DNA from: Glycocaulis alkaliphilus
GTDB taxonomy: Bacteria; Pseudomonadota; Alphaproteobacteria; Caulobacterales; Maricaulaceae
DNA length: 64,000 bases
Direction: 5' to 3'
Assembly (NCBI RefSeq): GCF_004000605.1
Contig: NZ_CP018911.1
Span: forward strand, 1,240,001 to 1,304,000
The notes beneath the pieces were generated by a model. The model made no database searches. It was given only the letters and a program-made list of their open reading frames with translations, and was not told the DNA's origin. Both the position numbers and the translations under genes were made by a program. This document shows positions 50,679-59,263 of this stretch, one piece after another; the stretch's first letter is position 1; every line of letters begins with the position of its first letter.

Positions 50679-52129
50679 GCGGCAACAGCCTCTTTATCGA
50701 TGGTGGATGGCGCAAGGGCGCAGGCGAAGCCTTTGCCTCTCTCGATCCGGCAAGCGGTGAGACGGTGTGGAGCGGCAATGCCGCCAGCCCACCCGATGTG
50801 CGCGCGGCCTTTGCTGCGGCCCGCGCGGCATTTCCTGACTGGGCGCTGACAGATTTCGAGACCCGCCGCGCCATTGTGGAGCGGTTCGGCGCCATCCTGG
50901 TTGAACGCAAGGAAGCCTTCGCCGAGCTGATCTCGCGCGAGACGGGCAAGCCTTTGTGGGAAGCGCAAGGCGAGGCGGGGGCGATGGCCGGCAAGATCGC
51001 CATTTCGATCAAGGCACGCGAGGAGCGGGCAGGGCGGCGCGTGGAAGCGTCCGACTTTGGCGAGGCTGTGCTGGACCACAAGCCGCTGGGCGTGTTGTTC
51101 GTGCTGGGCCCGTACAACTTCCCCGGCCATCTGCCGAACGGCCATATCGTGCCGGCCCTGCTGGCGGGCAATACGCTGGTCTTCAAACCCTCCGAGCTGA
51201 CGCCCGCTACGGCTGCGCTGATGGTGGAATGCTGGGAAGAGGCGGGCCTGCCGAAGGGCGTGCTCAATCTGGTGCAGGGCGCGCGCGAGACTGGCGCGGC
51301 GGCGCTGGACGATGTGGAGCTCGACGGCGTGCTCTTTACCGGCTCATGGACGACCGGCGCCTTCATCCACAAGACGTTTGCAGGGCGCACCGGCATCCAG
51401 CTCGCGCTGGAAATGGGCGGCAATAACCCGCTGGTGGTGTGGGATGCGAAGGACGCAGATGCCGCTGCGCGTATCGCCATCCTGTCGGCTTACATAAGCG
51501 CCGGTCAGCGCTGCTCGTGCGCGCGCAGGCTTATTGTGCCGGAGGGCGCAGCCGGTGATGCGGTGATCAGCGCGGTTGCGGACATGGCCGCGCGCCTGAC
51601 CATCGGGGCGTGGAACACCAATCCTGAGCCCTTCATGGGGCCGCTGGTGACGCCGCACGCTGCCGAGGCCGTCATCAAGGCGCAAGCTGATCTGGCTTCG
51701 CTCGGCGGCAAACTGCTGCTGGAAGCAAAGCGGCTGGACGCTGGCCCCGCCTTTGTCAGCCCGTCCTTGATTGACGTGACCGGCCTTGAAACGCCCGATC
51801 ACGAGGTCTTCGGCCCGCTATTGCAGGTGCGCCGGGCCACGAGCTTTGAGGATGCGCTCAAAGAGGCCAACAACACCGCCTATGGCCTTGCCGCGGGTCT
51901 CGTCAGTGATGATGAGGCGTTGTGGAAGCGCTTCTGGGCAGGTTCGCGCGCCGGTATCGTCAACTGGAACCGGCCGACCACGGGGGCGGCCTCGTCCATG
52001 CCGTTTGGCGGGCCGGGCCAGTCGGGCAATCTGCGCCCCAGCGCGTATTACGCGGCGGATTACTGCGCCTATCCGGTCGCGACACAGGCCGCACCTGAGC
52101 TTGGCTCCCTGCCGGTGAAAGGCATCTGA
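50675..52129 (+). CDS. astD: succinylglutamate-semialdehyde dehydrogenase
   Basis: A 484-residue aldehyde dehydrogenase oxidising N-succinylglutamate semialdehyde to N-succinylglutamate. Catalytic Cys in SAGQRCSCARRL, Glu in ALEMGGNNPLVV, and FNFPGHLPNG-like cofactor region (LGPYNFPGHLPNGH) characteristic of AstD. Start chosen at 50675 for its four-base overlap with astA. Ends on the base where astB begins. Confidence 0.95.
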   Translation: MSGNSLFIDGGWRKGAGEAFASLDPASGETVWSGNAASPPDVRAAFAAARAAFPDWALTDFETRRAIVERFGAILVERKEAFAELISRETGKPLWEAQGEAGAMAGKIAISIKAREERAGRRVEASDFGEAVLDHKPLGVLFVLGPYNFPGHLPNGHIVPALLAGNTLVFKPSELTPATAALMVECWEEAGLPKGVLNLVQGARETGAAALDDVELDGVLFTGSWTTGAFIHKTFAGRTGIQLALEMGGNNPLVVWDAKDADAAARIAILSAYISAGQRCSCARRLIVPEGAAGDAVISAVADMAARLTIGAWNTNPEPFMGPLVTPHAAEAVIKAQADLASLGGKLLLEAKRLDAGPAFVSPSLIDVTGLETPDHEVFGPLLQVRRATSFEDALKEANNTAYGLAAGLVSDDEALWKRFWAGSRAGIVNWNRPTTGAASSMPFGGPGQSGNLRPSAYYAADYCAYPVATQAAPELGSLPVKGI

Positions 52130-53469
52130 TGAGCGCTATCGAAGCCAATTTCGACGGGCTGGTCGGCCCGACGCATAATTATGCAGGGCTTGCGGAAGGC
52201 AATCTCGCCAGCGCGAAGAATGCGGGCAATATTGCCGCTCCGCGCGCCGGTGTGCTGGAGGGGCTGGCCAAGGCGAAACGCCTTGCCGATGCAGGGCTGG
52301 TGCAGGGCTTTCTGCCGCCGCACGAGCGCCCTTTCATCCCCGGCCTTCGCGCGCTCGGCTTTACTGGCAGCGACGCCCAAGTCTGGGAGAGTGCCTTCCG
52401 CCGCGCGCCGGTGCTGGCGCGTAACATGGCCTCGGCCAGCCCGATGTGGGCGGCCAATGCGGCCACGGTCTCGCCCAGCCCAGACACGGCCGATGGCCGC
52501 CTGCATATGAGCGCGGCCAATCTTCTCTCCACCCTGCACCGCTCCATAGAGGGGCCGCAGACGGCGCGGGCCTTGCGCGCCATCTTCCCCGATGACAGCC
52601 GGTTTGCCGTCCACGATCCGCTGCCGATGCAAGGGACGTGGGGCGATGAGGGCGCGGCCAACCATGTGCGCCTGTGCGCCGAGCATGGCGCGCCGGGCGT
52701 GGAAATCCTCGTCTATGGGCGCGACGCCTTTGAAAGCTGGCAGGCGCGCTTTCCCGCCCGTCAGACCAAGCAGGCCTGTGAGGCGATTGCCCGCCGCCAT
52801 GGGTTGGATCCTGAACGCACCGTCATCGTGTGCCAGTCACGCGCCGCCATTGAGGCGGGCGCCTTCCACAATGATGTGGTGTGCGTCGGCAATGGCCGGG
52901 TTCTGTTCTTCCACGAGCTGGCCTTTGAGGACACTGAGGCGACGCTCGATGCCATCCGCGCGGCGGCCAAGGGCCTGTTTGATCCGGTCTTTGTGGAGGT
53001 GGCGCAGGACGAGGTGGCGATAGAGGACGCCATCACCAGCTATATCTTCAACTCCCAGCTCCTCGACTGGCCGGGCGAAGACCGCATGGTGTTGCTGGCC
53101 CCCAAAGAGACGCAAGAGACCGCCTCAACGCGCGCCTATTGCGAGCGCATGGTGGCAGGCAATGGCCCGATAGGACGCGTGGACTATGCCGATGTGCGCC
53201 AGTCCATGAGGAATGGTGGCGGGCCTGCCTGTCTGCGTCTGCGCGTGGTGCTGACACCGGCTGAGCTGAAGGCGGTTAATCCGGGTGTGATGCTGGATGA
53301 CCGGCTGTTTGCCGCGCTGACCGACTGGGCCAAGACCCATTACCGCGAGAGCCTGAGCCTGACCGAGCTGGCTGATCCCGCGCTGGTGGATGAAAGCCGC
53401 GCGGCGCTGGATGCGCTGACGCGCATCATGGGTCTGGGCAGCGATTTCTACGAGTTTCAGCGGGCCTAG
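52129..53469 (+). CDS. astB: N-succinylarginine dihydrolase
   Basis: A 446-residue enzyme hydrolysing N-succinylarginine to N-succinylornithine, CO2 and ammonia. The N-terminal FDGLVGPTHNYAGLAEGN is the family signature; LPMQGTWGDEGAANH and QSRAAIEAGAFHNDVVCVGN are also typical, as is NGGGPACLRLRVVLT near the end. Last gene of the operon; a hairpin with T-tract lies inside the convergent xthA end. Confidence 0.95.
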   Translation: MSAIEANFDGLVGPTHNYAGLAEGNLASAKNAGNIAAPRAGVLEGLAKAKRLADAGLVQGFLPPHERPFIPGLRALGFTGSDAQVWESAFRRAPVLARNMASASPMWAANAATVSPSPDTADGRLHMSAANLLSTLHRSIEGPQTARALRAIFPDDSRFAVHDPLPMQGTWGDEGAANHVRLCAEHGAPGVEILVYGRDAFESWQARFPARQTKQACEAIARRHGLDPERTVIVCQSRAAIEAGAFHNDVVCVGNGRVLFFHELAFEDTEATLDAIRAAAKGLFDPVFVEVAQDEVAIEDAITSYIFNSQLLDWPGEDRMVLLAPKETQETASTRAYCERMVAGNGPIGRVDYADVRQSMRNGGGPACLRLRVVLTPAELKAVNPGVMLDDRLFAALTDWAKTHYRESLSLTELADPALVDESRAALDALTRIMGLGSDFYEFQRA

Positions 53470-53477
53470 ACAGGCAG

Positions 53478-54272
53478 CTAGAGATCAAAAGTCCCGACCA
53501 CGGGTACGTGGTCGGAGGCTTTTTCCTTGCCCCGCACATCCTTGTGAATCTCGATGGATTTCAGGCGGTCAGCGGCCTGCGGCGAGCACAGGAGATGGTC
53601 GATGCGGATGCCGTTATTCTTCTGCCACGCACCGGCCTGATAGTCCCAGAATGTGTACTGGTGCGCGCGGCCATCGAGATGCTGGAAGGCTTCGGTAAGG
53701 CCCAGCCATTGCAGCGCGAAGAAGGCATCGCGGCTGGCGGGGAGGGTCAGGGCATCGCCCTCCCACGCGGCCGGGTCATGCACATCGGCATCGCGCGGGA
53801 TGACGTTGTAGTCGCCAGCGAGAACCAGCGGTTCTTCATAGGCCAGGAGTTTCGCGGCATGCGCGTGCAGGCGCGCCATCCATTCCAGCTTGTAATCGTA
53901 TTTCGGCCCCGGAGCCGGATTGCCATTGGGCAGGTAGATGCTCGCCACGCGCACCGGGCCACCCGGTGCGCTGATCACCACCTCGATATAGCGGGCCTGT
54001 TCTTCCTCGCCATTGCCGCCGGGCAGGGCGCGCTCGGCCACTTCCTCGATAGGAAAGCGCGAAAGCAGGGCGACGCCGTTATAGCTCTTCTGGCCCACCG
54101 TCTCGATATTGTAGCCCAGCCGCTCGATCTCCTCGCGCGGGAAGCCCTCATCCTGACATTTGATCTCCTGCAGGCAGGCAATGTCCGGCTTTGCCTCGCC
54201 CAGCCATTCCAGCACGTTGGGCAGGCGCGCCTTGATGGAGTTCACATTCCAGGTCGCGATGGAGAGAGTCAT
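53478..54272 (-). CDS. xthA: exodeoxyribonuclease III
   Basis: A 264-residue AP endonuclease/3'-5' exonuclease of base-excision repair. Motifs in order: ATWNVNSIKARL, CLQEIKCQDEGFP (catalytic Glu), YLPNG region, LAGDYNVIP (Asp, Asn) and the C-terminal KASDHVPVVG (catalytic His). Length normal. Convergent with astB, eight bases between stops; divergent from the small membrane protein gene. Confidence 0.95.
   Translation of the reverse strand: MTLSIATWNVNSIKARLPNVLEWLGEAKPDIACLQEIKCQDEGFPREEIERLGYNIETVGQKSYNGVALLSRFPIEEVAERALPGGNGEEEQARYIEVVISAPGGPVRVASIYLPNGNPAPGPKYDYKLEWMARLHAHAAKLLAYEEPLVLAGDYNVIPRDADVHDPAAWEGDALTLPASRDAFFALQWLGLTEAFQHLDGRAHQYTFWDYQAGAWQKNNGIRIDHLLCSPQAADRLKSIEIHKDVRGKEKASDHVPVVGTFDL
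53494..53524 (+). terminator. terminator for the ast operon inside the xthA coding end
   Basis: Perfect 9-bp stem CCGACCACG/CGTGGTCGG, loop GGTA, followed by AGGC and TTTTT on the plus strand. The same bases encode the conserved SDHVPVVG motif of exonuclease III on the minus strand. Confidence 0.6.
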
Positions 54273-54324
54273 GCTAGTGTGCCTTCGGCGGGGGAGTGAT
54301 TATTCGGGCTGAACGGGGCCGGAC

Positions 54325-54714
54325 ATGAACCCAGACCCGCGCAAGGATGCACCGCGCCGAGAGCGGCGCATCACCTTTCTAGCAGTTCTCACCCTCTTGC
54401 TGGCAAGTCTGGCTGCAGCGGCGGTGGCGCTGTTCGGCGCGGCGACATGGGGCGTCTCGATGATGGCGTTTTCCGGCGCGGTGGAAAGCGGTGCGGACCG
54501 CGATCTCATGCGGGTGGTCCTCTATTTCCTGCTCGCCGGGCCGTTCGTCGCCGGGGCAGGGCTTCTCATTGGCTGGATCGTGTTCTGGACGCGCAGGCCC
54601 GGCGCAGGCGTGGCGTGGGTCTTCCTGCCGCCGCTGATCTGGGCGGCCCTGCTGCTCGGCTATATGTGGGCGATTTCCGCCTTCTGCGAGGGAGAGTTTA
54701 CGTGCGGGGTGTAG
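54325..54714 (+). CDS. small membrane protein, three transmembrane helices
   Basis: A 129-residue protein with a basic cytoplasmic start (DPRKDAPRRERR) and three hydrophobic helices: about residues 18-45 (FLAVLTLLLASLAAAAVAL), 64-87 (VVLYFLLAGPFVAGAGLLIGW) and 95-117 (VAWVFLPPLIWAALLLGYMW). It ends in FCEGEFTCGV with two cysteines. I do not recognise a family. Stands alone between xthA and repeat-filled DNA. Confidence 0.65.
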   Translation: MNPDPRKDAPRRERRITFLAVLTLLLASLAAAAVALFGAATWGVSMMAFSGAVESGADRDLMRVVLYFLLAGPFVAGAGLLIGWIVFWTRRPGAGVAWVFLPPLIWAALLLGYMWAISAFCEGEFTCGV

Positions 54715-54727
54715 GGGGCAACCGTTT

Positions 54728-54838
54728 TCTCCCCCCGTTTACGGGGGGAGTGGCTCGAAGAGCCGAGGGGGGATTCCACAAAAGTTCCCCCCTCCGTCTC
54801 GCTGACGCTCGACACCTCCCCCGTAAACGGGGGAGGAA
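54728..54838. repeat. structured intergenic repeat, family A copy 2
   Basis: About 110 bp matching the copy at 37047-37156 in order and structure: CCCCCCGTTTACGGGGGG hairpin, TGGCTCGAAGAGCCGA (compensated version of TGGCCCGAAGGGCCGA), then ACCTCCCCCGTAAACGGGGG. Paired changes keep the stems. Confidence 0.75.
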
Positions 54839-54886
54839 ACCCGAGGGAGGCGGACCTCGCTCACGCTCGGCCGGCCCTTGGCCTTG

Positions 54887-54990
54887 CAGGCCGCTTAGCG
54901 GCCTGAAAAGCGCGAACGCGCGCCCGCGACTGCCTGTGCCCGCGCAGGCGGGTATTCGCGGAACACCGCAGCGCGGATGCGCTGCGGAAC
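54887..54990. repeat. structured intergenic repeat, family D copy 1
   Basis: Begins with CAGGCCGCTTAGCGGCCTG (perfect hairpin, identical at 60981-60999) and ends with hairpin CCGCAGCGC-GGAT-GCGCTGCGG followed by AAC. The second copy has CGCAACGC-GGAT-GCGTTGCG, a compensated stem. Together with family A copy 2 it explains the 290-bp gap between the membrane protein and the nitroreductase; no gene is seen there. Confidence 0.7.
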
Positions 54991-55004
54991 AAAAAAAACT
55001 GGCC

Positions 55005-55676
55005 CTAAAACCCCTCAAAGCTGGCAAACTCATCCACTTCGGCGCGCCGTGTGCGCAGCTGATTCACTTTGGCGTCCTTGTCGGCATGGCCGAGCGCCAG
55101 CCCGCAATAGACGATCTGGGGCTTCTCCACGCCCAGCGCGTTTGCCACGGTGCCTGCATGCACCGTCCACGCTTCCTGCATGCAGGTGGCGAGCCCTTTG
55201 GCTTCAGCGGCGAGGCAGAAGCTCATCATGAACATGCCCAGATGCGCCCACTGATTGGGGTTCATCCGCTCATCAATCGAGAAGAACACGCCCACCGGCG
55301 CACCGAAAAATTCATAGTTCGCCATCAGGTGCGCCAGACGTGCGCCCTTGTCCTCGCGCGGTATGCCCAGAAGCTCATACATGTCCTCGCCGACCTGAAA
55401 ACGGCGCGAGCGATACGGCTCCCACAGGCTTTCCGGATAGACGGGGAAAGCAGCTTCGTTGGTGAAGGGGTCGGTGGAGAGCTTTTTCTGCACCGCATCG
55501 ATGACGCGCTGGCGCGCTTCACCGGCCACGACATACACCTGCCAGGGCTGGAGATTGCCGCCAGAGGCCGACCAGCGCGCGGCGTCCAGCAGCTCGCGTA
55601 TTTCAGTCTCGCTGACGGGTGTGTCCAGAAAGGCGCGCGTGGAAATGCGGCGCTTCAGAGCGTCGATAACATCCAT
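55005..55676 (-). CDS. nitroreductase family protein
   Basis: A 223-residue FMN-dependent NAD(P)H oxidoreductase of the nitroreductase superfamily. N-terminal RISTRAFLDTPVSETEIRELLDAARWSASGGNLQPW is the classical FMN-binding start, and the C-terminal VYCGLALGHADKDAKVNQLRTRR is typical. Such enzymes reduce nitroaromatics, quinones or dehalogenate; the native substrate is unknown. It precedes no partner and follows erpA on the same strand by 29 bases. Confidence 0.9.
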   Translation of the reverse strand: MDVIDALKRRISTRAFLDTPVSETEIRELLDAARWSASGGNLQPWQVYVVAGEARQRVIDAVQKKLSTDPFTNEAAFPVYPESLWEPYRSRRFQVGEDMYELLGIPREDKGARLAHLMANYEFFGAPVGVFFSIDERMNPNQWAHLGMFMMSFCLAAEAKGLATCMQEAWTVHAGTVANALGVEKPQIVYCGLALGHADKDAKVNQLRTRRAEVDEFASFEGF

Positions 55677-55705
55677 GGTTCAGCCCCCGGAAAGTTATGG
55701 AGAAA

Positions 55706-56035
55706 TCAGATTGAAAAGCTCGTCCCGCAACCGCAGGCAGCGGTGGCATTGGGATTGTGGATGCGGAAGGATGCGCCGATCAGCTCGTCGACATAGTCGA
55801 TCTCGGACCCTTTGAGGAAATCCACGCTCATCGTGTCGACCAGCACGGTCGCACCGTCGCGCTCGATGGCAAGGTCATCATCGCTGCGCTCGCTCTCCAG
55901 ATCGAACTGGTAGGAAAAGCCCGAACACCCGCCGCCCACGACCGATACGCGCAGGAATTGCTTGTCCTGGCCTTTCAGGATCTGAAGGATCTGGCGGGCG
56001 GCTGTCTCGGACAGGCTGATCTGGGCTTCGCTCAT
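55706..56035 (-). CDS. erpA: iron-sulfur cluster insertion protein ErpA/IscA-type
   Basis: A 109-residue A-type Fe-S carrier. The three cluster cysteines are Cys37 (GGGCSGFSY), Cys101 and Cys103 (ACGCGTSFSI). It delivers Fe-S clusters to apo-enzymes. Divergent from dgt across 92 bases, an arrangement frequent in alphaproteobacteria. Confidence 0.93.
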   Translation of the reverse strand: MSEAQISLSETAARQILQILKGQDKQFLRVSVVGGGCSGFSYQFDLESERSDDDLAIERDGATVLVDTMSVDFLKGSEIDYVDELIGASFRIHNPNATAACGCGTSFSI

Positions 56036-56127
56036 GGCGTTCTACGGTTCCCGACTGGCAATACACCCGATATATGGACGTAGAGGGCCGCCGATGGAAG
56101 GGCTGGCCCCGTGAAGGAGTGATGTTG

Positions 56128-57303
56128 ATGGTGTTTACGCGCGCGCCTTATGCCTGCGATCCGGCGAAAACGCGCGGGCGGCTGCATCGCCAAGCCGAGA
56201 GCGCCACACGCTCGGCTTTCCAGCGCGACCGGGACCGCATCATCCACTCCACCGCCTTCCGGCGGCTTAAAGAGAAGACACAGGTTTTCGTCGCCCACGA
56301 GGGCGATCATTTCCGCACACGCCTGACCCATTCGCTCGAAGTCTCCCAGATTGCGCGCACGCTGGCGCGCGCCCTGCAGGTGGATGAAGACCTCGCGGAG
56401 GCGGCTGCGCTCGCCCACGATCTGGGACATCCGCCCTTTGGCCATTCGGGCGAGGACGGGCTTGCCGATGCGATGAAGGGCTTTGGCGGGTTTGACCATA
56501 ATGCCCAGACGCTGCGCGTTATCACCCTGCTGGAGCGGCGCTATCCCGAGTTTGACGGGCTGAATCTGGCTTGGGAGACGCTGGAGGGCGTCGTCAAGCA
56601 TAATGGCCCGCTGATGAAAAAGGGTGATGATCCGGCCAAGCTGCCCTGGGGCTTTACCGCCTATGAGGACTGGCGCGGGCTGGAGCTGCACACCCATTCC
56701 TCGGTCGAGGCTCAGATTGCCGCCCTGTCCGACGACATCGCCTATAACAACCACGATATTGATGATGGATTGCGCGCAGGCATTTTGAAGCTCGATGAGG
56801 TGACGGAATTGCCGCTGGTCGGCGATGTGTTCCGGGCCGTGCGCGACCAGTATCCCGACATCGGCACCAGCCTGACCATTCACGAAGCGATCCGCCGCCT
56901 CATTGGCCTGATGGTCAATGATGTGCTGGAGGAAACCCGCGCGCGGCTGGCGGCTTCGGGCGTGGATAGTCCCGAAGCGGTGCGCGCGCTAGACCATCCG
57001 GTGGTCAGCTTTTCGGAAAGCATGCTGGTGCAGCTGTCTGCCGTGCGCCGCTTCCTCTACGCAAACATGTATCTGCACTACAAGGTCAAGCGCGCCAAGG
57101 AGAAGGGCAAGCGGATCGTGAGGGAGCTGTTTGAGGCTTTTCTGAATGATCCGGCCCTGCTGCCGACCGAGTTTCACCGGCAGGCCGACACACCTGGCAG
57201 CCCGGAGACGGCGCGTGTGGTGTGCGACTACATTGCCGGGATGACAGACCGCTATGCGATCGACCAACATCGCCAGCTCTTCCATGTGGAAGCCTGGCGC
57301 TGA
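56128..57303 (+). CDS. dgt: deoxyguanosinetriphosphate triphosphohydrolase-like protein
   Basis: A 391-residue HD-domain dNTPase that splits dNTP to nucleoside plus triphosphate, controlling dNTP pools. The HD metal residues are in RTRLTHSLEVSQIA and AALAHDLGHPPFGHSGED, with SDDIAYNNHDIDDGLRAG as second HD half. ATG at 56128 chosen because AAGGAG lies eight bases upstream; an ATG six bases earlier is too close to that site. Alphaproteobacterial Dgt-like length. Confidence 0.92.
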   Translation: MVFTRAPYACDPAKTRGRLHRQAESATRSAFQRDRDRIIHSTAFRRLKEKTQVFVAHEGDHFRTRLTHSLEVSQIARTLARALQVDEDLAEAAALAHDLGHPPFGHSGEDGLADAMKGFGGFDHNAQTLRVITLLERRYPEFDGLNLAWETLEGVVKHNGPLMKKGDDPAKLPWGFTAYEDWRGLELHTHSSVEAQIAALSDDIAYNNHDIDDGLRAGILKLDEVTELPLVGDVFRAVRDQYPDIGTSLTIHEAIRRLIGLMVNDVLEETRARLAASGVDSPEAVRALDHPVVSFSESMLVQLSAVRRFLYANMYLHYKVKRAKEKGKRIVRELFEAFLNDPALLPTEFHRQADTPGSPETARVVCDYIAGMTDRYAIDQHRQLFHVEAWR

Positions 57304-57349
57304 AACCTGTGGAAGCTACGCGCCGCACCCGCGCAAGACAGGCTGCATC

Positions 57350-57364
57350 TTGATACTCTGTTAA
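57350..57364 (+). promoter_or_regulatory. near-consensus CtrA-type site upstream of the SPOR protein
   Basis: TTGA-N7-TTAA, one mismatch to TTAA-N7-TTAA, 50-64 bases upstream of the SPOR-protein start in intergenic DNA. Confidence 0.35.
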
Positions 57365-57413
57365 CCAGAGGCGCGTGGACTGATTCGCGCCCATCGCCGT
57401 CAACAGGAAAACC

Positions 57414-58232
57414 ATGCCCTCTCGGGACCGAAACTCGACCGATTACGATCCGGACGCCTATGACACGTTCGATGCCCGCGATGACGGGCAGGGGCGGCGC
57501 GGGCCAATCCTGCTGCTGGCCGCCGCCATCGTGCTGGTGCTGTTCCTCGGCGTTGTCTGGAGCGCGTATAATCTGGGCGTGCGCGAGCGCAATACCGCGC
57601 CCATCCTTACCGCTGACAGCCAGCCTTGGCGTACCGCGCCGGAGGATCCGGGCGGGTTTGAAACACCGGGCCAGGACATTGAAGCCTATGCCCTGCGCGA
57701 GCGGGAGCGCGGCGCTGTCGAGACGGTGGAGATTGATCCGGCTGTCCGGCCCGGCCCGGAAGAGCCGGTGGTCCAGCCGGAGCGTCCGGCCCTGACCGTT
57801 GAGACCGAAGATTCCGACCGGCTGGCCCTGCCGCGTGAGGAAGCCCCTGAACCGGGCGAGCCGGTTGTCGAGGACACACCGCCTGCGCCGGAAACACGCC
57901 AGCCCGAACAGCAGCGCCCGGCCGAAGAGCGCCAGCCCGAGCGCGAACAGCCGCGTCCGGCCCCGCCGGCTGCCAGCGCCAGCGGCAATTTCGTGGTGCA
58001 GATCGCCGCCTTCCGCACGATCGAGGAGGCCGAAGAGGCGTGGATTGCCTTCGTGACCCGCTTCCCGGACCTCTCCTCAGGGCGCAGCCCCTCCATTGTC
58101 GAGGCCAATCTGGGCGCGCGCGGCATTTATCACCGTCTGCGCATTGCCGCGTTTGAAACGCGTGATGACGCCTCGCGCTATTGCCAGACGCTTTCCTCGC
58201 GCGGGCAGGACTGTCTGGTGGCGGCCCGATGA
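57414..58232 (+). CDS. SPOR-domain membrane protein
   Basis: A 272-residue bitopic protein: acidic cytoplasmic start, one transmembrane helix (about residues 32-55, LLLAAAIVLVLFLGVVW), a long Pro/Glu-rich periplasmic linker (residues ~110-190), and a C-terminal SPOR domain (FVVQIAAFRTIEEAEEAWIAF to the end). SPOR domains bind denuded septal peptidoglycan and target proteins to the division site. It overlaps nagZ by four bases, in the conserved order seen in Caulobacter relatives, where argS usually sits between dgt and this gene but is absent here. Confidence 0.88.
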   Translation: MPSRDRNSTDYDPDAYDTFDARDDGQGRRGPILLLAAAIVLVLFLGVVWSAYNLGVRERNTAPILTADSQPWRTAPEDPGGFETPGQDIEAYALRERERGAVETVEIDPAVRPGPEEPVVQPERPALTVETEDSDRLALPREEAPEPGEPVVEDTPPAPETRQPEQQRPAEERQPEREQPRPAPPAASASGNFVVQIAAFRTIEEAEEAWIAFVTRFPDLSSGRSPSIVEANLGARGIYHRLRIAAFETRDDASRYCQTLSSRGQDCLVAAR

Positions 58233-59263
58233 GCGTGACGGCGGCAATCTATGGCCTGATGGGTGAAAGCCTGACGCCGGAGGAGAAAGCCTTCTTCCGC
58301 GATGCGGACCCGTGGGGCTTTATCGTCTTTGCCCGCAATATCGACCGGCCCAAGCAGATCATCCGGCTGATGGGCGAGCTGCGCGATTGTGTGGGCCGCG
58401 ATGCGCCCATTTTCATCGATCAGGAGGGCGGGCGTGTGCAGCGCCTCAAAGCCCCGCTCTGGCGCGCCGCGCCGCCTGCCGCCCGCTTTGGCGAGCTGTG
58501 GGACCGCGAGCCGGAACTGGCGCTGGAGGCCGTGCGCCAGAACCATCGCCTGCTGGCGCAGGAACTGCGCGATCTGGGCATTGATTGCGATTGCGCGCCG
58601 GTGGTCGATCTTGCCATTCCCGGCGCAGACGCGGTCATCGGCGACCGCGCCTTCCACGCCGAACCCGGCCCCGTCGCCGAGATGGCGCGCGCCGCGCTGG
58701 CGGGCCTGAAGGATCAGGGCGTGGCCGGTGTCATCAAGCACATACCCGGCCATGGCCGGGCCGATGCCGACAGCCATTATGCGTTGCCGGTGGTGCGCGA
58801 GGATCACGAAACCCTGCACGAAACGGACTTCGCCGCCTTCAAGGGCGTGGCTGAAGCTGCATCCATGGCGATGACGGCCCACGTCACCTACACCGCGATT
58901 GACCCGGAGAACTGCGCCACCCTGTCAAAGGATGTGATCGCGCAGATCATTCGCGGCGAGATGGGCTTTGACGGCCTGCTGATGAGCGATGATCTCTCCA
59001 TGAAGGCGCTGTCAGGAACGCTGCGCCAGCGCGGCGAGCGGGCGCTCAAGGCGGGCTGTGACATGCTGCTGCACTGCAATGGTGAGCGCGCGGAGATGGT
59101 GGAGGTGGCCCACGCCGCCATCACGCTCTCCGGCAAGGCGCTGGAGCGGGCCAGGGCCGCAGAAGAGGCGCGTGGCACGGCCCAGGGGCTGGACGTCGCC
59201 GCCACCCACGATGCCATGGCGCGCTGCTTTGCCGAGGCCGGGCTGGAGGCGCCAGCGCCGTGA
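58229..59263 (+). CDS. nagZ: beta-N-acetylhexosaminidase
   Basis: A 344-residue family 3 glycosidase that removes GlcNAc from anhydro-muropeptides in peptidoglycan recycling. Signature KHIPGHGRADADSHYALPVV with the catalytic His-Asp pair, FIDQEGGRVQRLK, and nucleophile Asp in GLLMSDDLSMKAL. Start overlaps the SPOR gene stop (ATGA), and its stop overlaps the scpA GTG. Confidence 0.95.
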   Translation: MSVTAAIYGLMGESLTPEEKAFFRDADPWGFIVFARNIDRPKQIIRLMGELRDCVGRDAPIFIDQEGGRVQRLKAPLWRAAPPAARFGELWDREPELALEAVRQNHRLLAQELRDLGIDCDCAPVVDLAIPGADAVIGDRAFHAEPGPVAEMARAALAGLKDQGVAGVIKHIPGHGRADADSHYALPVVREDHETLHETDFAAFKGVAEAASMAMTAHVTYTAIDPENCATLSKDVIAQIIRGEMGFDGLLMSDDLSMKALSGTLRQRGERALKAGCDMLLHCNGERAEMVEVAHAAITLSGKALERARAAEEARGTAQGLDVAATHDAMARCFAEAGLEAPAP

